64,000 bases of DNA from Vigna angularis (taxonomy: Eukaryota > Streptophyta > Magnoliopsida > Fabales > Fabaceae), in assembly GCF_016808095.1 (NCBI RefSeq), contig NC_068973.1, positions 24,842,077 through 24,906,076 of the forward strand. The letters are read 5' to 3'. A program made the position numbers and the translations under genes. This document shows positions 58,101 to 64,000 of the stretch, piece by piece; the stretch's first letter is position 1; the number at the start of each line of letters is the position of its first letter. A model generated the notes under the pieces. That model saw only the letters and a program-made list of their open reading frames with translations, did no database searches and was not told the origin of the DNA.

Positions 58101-59204
58101 CTCGTGGAGTTAGCGTTCGTTTATGTGAAGTTTAAGAAAATAACGTTCGGCCTAATAGTATTCGATCTAGCGTTCGGCCTAGTGTTTGATCTCAGTGTTC
58201 ATTATGAGTGTGTTCGGTCATTATGGTTTTCTGAGTTTAGCGTTCGGCTCAATTGTACATGATCACCTAACGTTCATTCAAATGGGATTCAGCCTAATAG
58301 TATTCATTAGATAGCGTTCGGCGGATAGCGCTCGGCAGATAGTGTTCGGCAGATAGCGTCCGTCCAAATAGTATCCGGTCTTATAATGTTTGGGGAATAG
58401 CTTTGTCCAGTAGCATTCGTCCAGATAGCGTTCGGCCAAATGGTGCTCGGTAAAGAGGGTTCGGTTCCAAAGTTTTTCTCTGCAATGTGTTTTGAAGATA
58501 TATATTTTGAGGTGGTTTATGGGAAAATATATGAATACATGAAATATGATAAAATGACTGTGATGAATAAATTATATGATGTTGACATGGAATTATACGT
58601 GTGATCATGATATGAGTATGGTATGGGTCTGAGGAAGAGATTCAGTAATGTTACGGTATCTGTGTATATATCGATGTTGAGGGTACTGTAGTCGGATGTC
58701 TTGATTTGTGGGCCGGTTTTGGATATATTGAGGAGACTAAGAATAGTATCGCAAGTGGAGAACCTTCCGTTGAGTAGCTCATCAATGTATCATCCGTATG
58801 CGTGTCTAGTAGAAATTTTGGTATGATGGTATAGGAGGATGTCTAACCTAAATATTTTATGATGTTTATATCAAAGCAATTATGTATATTTTATAAATGA
58901 TATATTGCATGTTAGCTCACCCTTACTTATTTGTGCATGTATCGGAAAAATCATATTTTTGCGATGATCGTATAACGTTTTTGTTATACGGGAGCAAATG
59001 AAGGGATGTCGCGTGATTCGGCGCAAGTGCAGGAAGAGATGGAAGATCGTATTAGAAGGATTCAATGTTATCTTTACTCTTAAGTCTGAGCTGTAAACTT
59101 ATGTATAGATTTAAATTTGAGGTTCGGGTGTTTTTGTAATTGTATTATTACAATATTTTAAATTTTGAATTTTAAAAAGGGCAAAAAATTTTTGGGATGT
59201 TACA
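55146..59204. mobile_element. Long solo LTR (4059 bp), same family as 15838-22222
   Basis: It begins TGTAAGAACCTGTATTTTTG and ends TTTTTGGGATGTTACA. The flanks are CGCGG (55141-55145) and CGCGA (59205-59209), a 4-of-5 target duplication. The interior from 55670 to 58480 is filled with dozens of dispersed AGCGTTCGGTC-type motifs. Conserved points shared with the other copy include GAGGTAAGGGGAG (55537), TTAGCTCACCCTTACTT (58914) and TTTTGCGATGATCG (58956). No coding capacity and no second copy are present, hence solo LTR. Confidence 0.78.
55670..58480. repeat. Dispersed GTTCGGTC-type motif field
   Basis: The motif AGCGTTCGGTC, CGTTCGTCC or CGTTCGGCC recurs every 30-60 bases over nearly 3 kb, degenerate and irregularly spaced. 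Comparable motifs form regular arrays in 16555-17000 and 19370-19880. Confidence 0.8.
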
Positions 59205-59829
59205 CGCGACGCAGGCATAACGAAGCCTTTCTCCCTTGCATTCATAAACCCTAATTTTTTGGGTGGGGAAGGGCTGCCACGTGGCAGTCTCTTATTGGTT
59301 GCATCATGTTTCGGCCAAGGCAGATCAAAAGTTAAATGACATGTCATTCACTGATTGCACAATTGGACATTTGACCGTTGACGATTTAATTGTTGTTTGC
59401 AAAATGGACTAAATTGAACACAAATTACGATCTTTAGAACTACATTGAACCAAAAACAAAATTAGGACCATTTCGAACAAAGCTAACAAAAATTGGGACC
59501 AATAATGGTATTAAGCCTTTTTTTAAAAAACATTGCTCTGATACATTGCTTGTATATGCTTTTATATACTAAATGTTACATACTCTGATATGTCTATATT
59601 ATGCATCTGTGATTTAGTGTTTAAACATGCATAATGAGAGGGGGAGTGTTGTATATGTTTTATTAGTTCACATGTTTCCACAAATGGGGAGAAATTAATT
59701 AATTCATGTGAATATCAGTGATAGGGGAGCATCATATTAATTATGATTATCTAATTGATGCATCTTTATATGTTTGATTATTTGTGTTTCAATTATTGAA
59801 TACTCTCAATACCTTTTTTGCCAATGCCC

Positions 59830-59843
59830 AAAGGGGGAGAATA
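59830..59843 (+). promoter_or_regulatory. Polypurine tract of the outer element
   Basis: AAAGGGGGAGAATA lies immediately before the 3' LTR start TGTAGCAAGG. Confidence 0.8.
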
Positions 59844-60434
59844 TGTAGCAAGGTTGATCTGTTTTTGAAACGTCTGATCCTACTGCACACAAAGGTGCTT
59901 TCTACGTGATCAGGAAAGTTTTGGCAATAGCTTAGAGTTGATGGAATTCCCTGTGGAGTATACAGGAAGAAGAACTAGGTTCTTGACTTTGAGGGTGTCT
60001 TAAAGGGGTTGATAGCAGAAGAGCATTATTCTTGTTGCGTATCTGTTTTGTACTGCCTATATTAGATTAGTGGGTTAGAGAGGTGCTTTACATTTTGACG
60101 TGAGGTCGTTGTCAAAACCTTGGTCTAAAAACTTAGATCTTTATAGTGCATTGGCTTCCAACTCAAGTTGATTGGAAGGACACTGGATGTAGGCTTGGGC
60201 GAACCAGTATAAAAAGCAGTGTTTGAATTCTCTTCCCTATCTCTACATATAGTCGATTAACCTGTCATTGCATTCAATGAAGCGTACTGTTTCATTGCAT
60301 ACAAATTTACTTGCGTTTCAAGAAAAGTCCAAAGACATCCTACTTTGCAAAAAAGATTTTGAAAGCAAACATTTTTACGCATCACCAATTCACCCCCCTC
60401 TTGGTGTGAGAAACTAAGCACTTCTTTTTTAACA
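59844..60434 (+). repeat. 3' LTR of the outer element (591 bp)
   Basis: It runs from TGTAGCAAGGTTGATC to CTTCTTTTTTAACA. A TATAAAAA box lies at 60208-60215. It matches the 5' LTR remainder from 59994 onward. The following TATAG (60435-60439) would be the target duplication; its partner is lost with the deleted left side. Confidence 0.88.
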
Positions 60435-60645
60435 TATAGCATCGTCGAAAACCATCACAGATAAGATGTTCCCTAATTTGAGTTGCGTTCAACTTTCTCC
60501 CATTCAAACAGTTCACACAAGGACATCAAAATTTCACTTCATCATCACTTCTACCTTCATTACGTGTCGCAAATTGTATAAATTCCTCTACCCTTCTCTT
60601 GTACTCAGCACTAATGCGTGGTAAATTAAACCAATTTTGATCCAT
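60435..60645 (-). pseudogene. CACTA transposase N-terminus (transposase-associated domain)
   Basis: From the ATG at 60643-60645 the peptide reads MDQNWFNLPRISAEYKRRVE then EFIQFATRN, a TGA, and CPCVNCLNGRKLNATQIREH with LICDGFRRCY. This is the transposase-associated zinc-binding domain (PF13963) found at the N-terminus of plant En/Spm-type transposases, with the C-x2-C...H...C pattern intact. The reading ends at 60435, where the LTR begins. Confidence 0.88.
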
Positions 60646-61339
60646 ACATAAATATTTTGACTTATATTCTACAAAATTACAATACAAAAAAAATTATTCA
60701 TCATTTAACGAGAAATTAAGGTTAATTCAATTCAATCATGCAATCATACAATAAAAAACATTGAAATAATCACATATTCAATATAAAAACTTTTAAAAAT
60801 AACATTGTAAAATAAAAAAATTAAACTTTATAATCATACCTTCATACAAAATATACAATCATACAAAATTATTCAATCATACAAAATTATATCATCATTC
60901 AATCACATATTCAATCATACAAAATTATACAATCCTATCAAAAAGTAAACTTTAAACATTAATATAAGAACCTGATACTGTGAAAAGTCATTAACGATGA
61001 ACAACCTACGATCAAAACGGTAGAAAATTCAACTCTACAAAATTTAAATCTACACAAATATACAAACAAATATTAGTTTTAGAAATAAACACAAACATCA
61101 AAACGCAATTTACCTTTAAGGGGAAGAATAAAAAAAACCAAATCAAAAAACCGTTTCGAACGATTTTGATCGGTTAAAAAGCTTCCTAAACGTTGAAAAT
61201 GGCCACAACACCAAACAAAAGCAAGTTTAAACGGTGAAAATGGAAGAATTCTGCAATGGATATCGCGTGCTAGAGGAGGAGGCTCTCTAAAACTGTTACG
61301 TGCGAGGAAGACGATATTGTTCCTTTCGCGTTTTCTTTT

Positions 61340-61940
61340 TTTTAACCTACGAAAGGTTATTACCTTGGTTCCCTGTAAAACCGAGGTAGTAAAGTTGATA
61401 TGGCCTCGGTTCCTCACTTAACCGAGGCTTATTCTCCTAAAAAAAATTAAAATTCATTTAAAATGGAAATTTTGAAAATTTTCAACCTATATGCGGTTCA
61501 CCACAAAAATCGAGGCCAAATCCTCTGTCAAAAATTACATTTTTATTAAATGTTTAACATTTGTTCAGATCAGGAAATAGGCCTAGGGGAATCGAGGCCT
61601 ATTCCCTGACGATCTAACTGCCAATTTAATGAAGGACTGCCACATGGGAAGAATGTCAGAATTTGCAGGGAGCTATGGCATTGGTTCTAGGGGAACCGAG
61701 GCCTATTTCCTGACCTTTATGATGTTCAGACTGCAGATTGGAGAATGTTAGAATTTGCGGGGATCTATTGCATCGGTTCTAAAGGGAATCAAGGCCTTTT
61801 TTTGGCGTATGTTAGCAAAATATCTGACCATTTTATTTTCCACTTGTTTGTCAAGGGTTTTGGCTTCGGTTCTGTAGACAACCGAAGCCAAAAGGCATAT
61901 ACGGCTTCGGTTCTAAAAAAATCGAGGTCTATACTATCGC
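61340..61940. repeat. CACTA subterminal repeats (CCTCGGTT / GGCTTCGG type)
   Basis: At least six inverted pairs are seen, for example ACCTTGGTTCCCTGTAAAACC with GAGG, GGCCTCGGTTCCTCACTTAACC, TTGGTTCTAGGGGAACCGAGG and GGCTTCGGTTCTGTAGACAACC with GAAGCC. They match the tips at 1 and 12207 and the set at 22840-22980. Confidence 0.85.
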
Positions 61941-61995
61941 GAAAATTTCAAAAATGTCACCGCGCCATATTATGTAAGTCATTTTCTTACTAGTG

Positions 61996-64000
61996 TTCCC
62001 TACTATGTAACACTGTACTAATTATGCCAAATAAGCATTATATTTTTCTTTATTAAATACTATAAAACTACAATGAAGTTTTTTTTTCGTATATGAAATC
62101 ATTTCAAGTGATGCTTACACACACACATACACACACATATATTTACTATTATACTCATATATTAATATTGGAATTTTACACTTAACCTGACTTAAATTCT
62201 ATATCATAATTATTTACTTAACTAAGTGAAATTAATGAGGACCTCGTAAAATTGTTAATTTAGAGAATACTTTCAATTACATATATGTAAATTTGGTCTT
62301 GAATTAGTGAAAAAAAATGATCTTAAATCACTTTGGTAAAGTGGAATAAGTGAAAATCAATTTCTTGCCAAAACGCCCATCTCTCTAATCGAATTATTAG
62401 ATATCCATTGGCCAGACCAATATATTCTTTAAAGTTGAAAATTGTTTTAGTCCAGATTATTTTTGATAAATTCATTTCTGGAGTTTGAGTTGTTAAAAAG
62501 CAAATGCATACTGCGAAGATCAATCAAAGACATAGCCTAGATCACTAGCACATTGTGAACACAGCTTAACATTGTTGCAGTAGTTGGCCAATCTGTACAT
62601 TCTTTGCTTGAGTCCTTTTTTATGTTTTTAAATCTATTTGGCATTTAGATCATTGTTGGACATCTTGCATTAACTTCCTAGTGTTTTGTTCAAGTTTTAA
62701 TAGTTATTCCTGAGTCCTTAAAACTTTTAGAAAGCTTTTAAATCATTGAGTCAAAATTTGGGTGGTGGAGTTACTTGTTTTGAATGAATTTGGGGGGCTA
62801 GAACATCAAAATTATGAAGTACTTTGTTTATGCATCATTAAGTTGTTTAAACCAGTTTCAATTATTCATTAAACTTGCTGATGCAAAAATAGTATGAGTT
62901 CTAGTTGCCATACATATTTTCATGCTTTAAACCACCAAATTTTTGATATGTTTCATTCACAAGTTGCTGCATCAGATGTATAATTTTGATTATGGTTTTG
63001 AGCATTGTAATTCGGATTGTAGCAAAAAGAGTGGTCATATTATCTTTCACATAAAATAGTCTTCAAAAAGATAAAGGAAAAGTTCTGAAAAGCCAAATAG
63101 GCCTGTGCAATCCATGTTTTGAAAACTAAAACACTGAACCAGACTTTGGAAACAAAAACTGGGTTTCTCTAAGACATTTCAGCAGCTTCTTGTTTGTCTT
63201 TTATTGCTTTAAAAATATGTTCTAGCTTTATTCATTAAGTTCCATTTGAGTGCTCACTTTGATCAAAAGCTTTGTTACTTGTTTTTCCTTGTTGAACTTC
63301 TAGTTTTGTCTCAATGCATGTCAAATCTATTATCCCACTCTTTAATTGAAGCTTTTACTTGGTTTATTCATCTGGTCTAGAGTTGTCCTAAGTTTGTTGA
63401 TCTACTGTGCTTTCATTATCTTGTTGTTTGACTCTTTTGAGTGGTTGATTTGTTTTGTCCATCACTTTCACTTTGCCTTAACCATTTCCTGATTGAGAAA
63501 TTTGATTCCATTCTGGTTTTTGGGATTTGAAAGAAGGTAAGTGTGAATGGTAGCATTCTAGGTGGTGGTGATCCACTGGATTCTCCAGCCTAGACTGAAA
63601 ATTTCTCTTTTAAACCTTTCATTTGAGTGCTTTAAATTTTTAAAGAGAACCCTGAGTGTTGTGAGATTAGTAAGTCTAATTTAGCCAAAATGCCTTGGCA
63701 TTTACAAAAGAGTTCAGTTTCAATTAAACTGATTTGATGACTGTTCTTTGTGCAGGAAAAGGAGATTGAGTGATCAGGCATCTATGATTGCTTTAAACTA
63801 TCATTACATTTAGTTAAAACATTGCTTGCTGAATTCATTGATATATTCACTATTCTGAAAGTGATTAATGATTTCATGGTTTAATGGAGCTTGTTGAATG
63901 CTGATTTTTGAATTGATAAGATCTAGTTGAACTTGTGAGATGAGATAGGAAGTTGCAAACACTGTTCTGATTGCATTTTGAACTTCTTCATTTCTGCAAT
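61996..64000. other. T-rich region, nothing recognised
   Basis: The first 400 bases are AT-rich spacer with a CA/TA run (62115-62145). From about 62540 to the end the plus strand is T-rich with words such as TTTGTGCAGGAAAAGG and GAAAGAAGGTAAGTG (63531-63543) that look like splice edges. The composition resembles the untranslated leader of the Ty3 element at 2323-4618. No frame shows family resemblance. Confidence 0.4.

Larger units (their letters stand above)
54413..59518. mobile_element. MULE-like element with about 180-bp terminal inverted repeats, split by a solo LTR
   Basis: The left end AGGCTTAATACCATTATTGG is repeated in inverse orientation at the right end (59499-59518). Homology between the two ends extends about 180 bases (CAATTTTTGTTAGCTTTGTT, AAAGATCGTAATTTGTGTTC, CAAATGTCCAA). 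Without the inner 4059-base insertion the element is 1047 bases, with an interior rich in CCACCACC and AAACCCTA. No transposase is seen. Long TIRs and this size point to a non-autonomous Mutator-like element. A clear 9-bp target duplication is not visible in the T-rich flanks, so the superfamily call is by structure only. Confidence 0.7.
33972..60434 (+). mobile_element. Outer pol-less LTR retroelement (gag plus second ORF), heavily nested
   Basis: Visible parts: 5' LTR remainder (33972-34414), primer-binding site, gag in three pieces, second ORF (52622-53740), purine tract and 3' LTR (59844-60434). After removing the insertions the internal region is about 4.4 kb. I find no protease, integrase, RT or RNase H in it. 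The same arrangement occurs in the relative at 40896-51703. Insertions, each with its own ends: CACTA 34765-39847, minus-strand relative 40896-51703, MULE 54413-59518, plus the Ty3 element in its 5' LTR. Its right flank is a CACTA transposase exon. Confidence 0.85.
60435..61995 (-). mobile_element. 5' end of an autonomous-type CACTA element
   Basis: The tip CACTAGTAAGAAAATG (minus strand) is at 61995-61980. Subterminal inverted motifs fill 61340-61940, followed inward by an untranslated AT-rich leader (60650-61330) and the first transposase exon (60645-60435). The outer pol-less element is inserted in that exon, so the rest of the element lies to the left or has been deleted. Confidence 0.82.

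Noticed and set aside
55146..59204. A complete non-autonomous element rather than a solo LTR
   Set aside because: No internal repeat of the ends, no PBS or PPT next to an inner LTR boundary; a solo LTR is simpler, although not proven.
61996..64000. Introns and exons of a host gene suggested by splice-like words
   Set aside because: No coding exon between the splice-like sites; T-rich composition equally fits a retroelement leader.

Overview
This window looks like repeat-rich plant nuclear DNA. It is AT-rich, has no operons or bacterial signals, and consists almost entirely of LTR retrotransposons and DNA transposons inserted into one another. The element types (Athila/Calypso-like and Tat/Ogre-like Ty3 elements, copia-type gag elements, CACTA elements with CCTCGGTT or ACCGAAGG subterminal repeats) and the captured plant gene pieces suggest a legume, probably Vigna/Phaseolus-like. 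That assignment is family-level impression, not a database result. I find no intact host gene and no RNA gene.

Layout. 1-1470: non-autonomous CACTA element inserted in the gag of a minus-strand Ty3 element (gag 1471-2322, leader, 5' LTR 4634-5432). That LTR lies inside a CACTA remnant (5433-5534), which lies inside a dead copia RT/RNase H (5535-6490). 7098-8442: small deleted copia element. 9520-10900 and 12568-13690: two copies of one unidentified segment; the second directly follows a CACTA end at 12207. 15838-22222: one long LTR-like unit with perfect CCTCA target duplications, carrying 34-bp-type tandem repeats, an internal duplication and a solo LTR (20497-21727, TSD GGGGT). 22840-24960: 3' part of a CACTA coding region on the minus strand. 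24960-33971: 3' half of a Ty3 element with a downstream ORF (26327-27538) and 3' LTR (32679-33971), interrupted by a Tat/Ogre-like LTR (28306-32446, TSD CATGA).

33972-60434 is the centrepiece: an old plus-strand LTR element with a copia-type gag and a second ORF but no pol. Into it have gone (a) a 5083-bp CACTA element (34765-39847, TSD CTC) carrying pieces of a cysteine-rich receptor-like kinase and an EXORDIUM gene, (b) a minus-strand relative of the same pol-less family (40896-51703, TSD AGCTG), whose LTR holds a 3421-bp CACTA element (42052-45472, TSD ATA) carrying AP2-family exons, and (c) a MULE-type element (54413-59518), itself split by a 4059-bp solo LTR (55146-59204). The pol-less element sits in the transposase gene of a CACTA element whose 5' end is at 61995. 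61996-64000 shows no recognisable gene.

Nothing here works as a pathway. Biologically the window is a record of serial insertion, gene-fragment capture by CACTA elements, and non-autonomous retroelements that must borrow pol from elsewhere. Most coding remnants carry in-frame stops or frameshifts.
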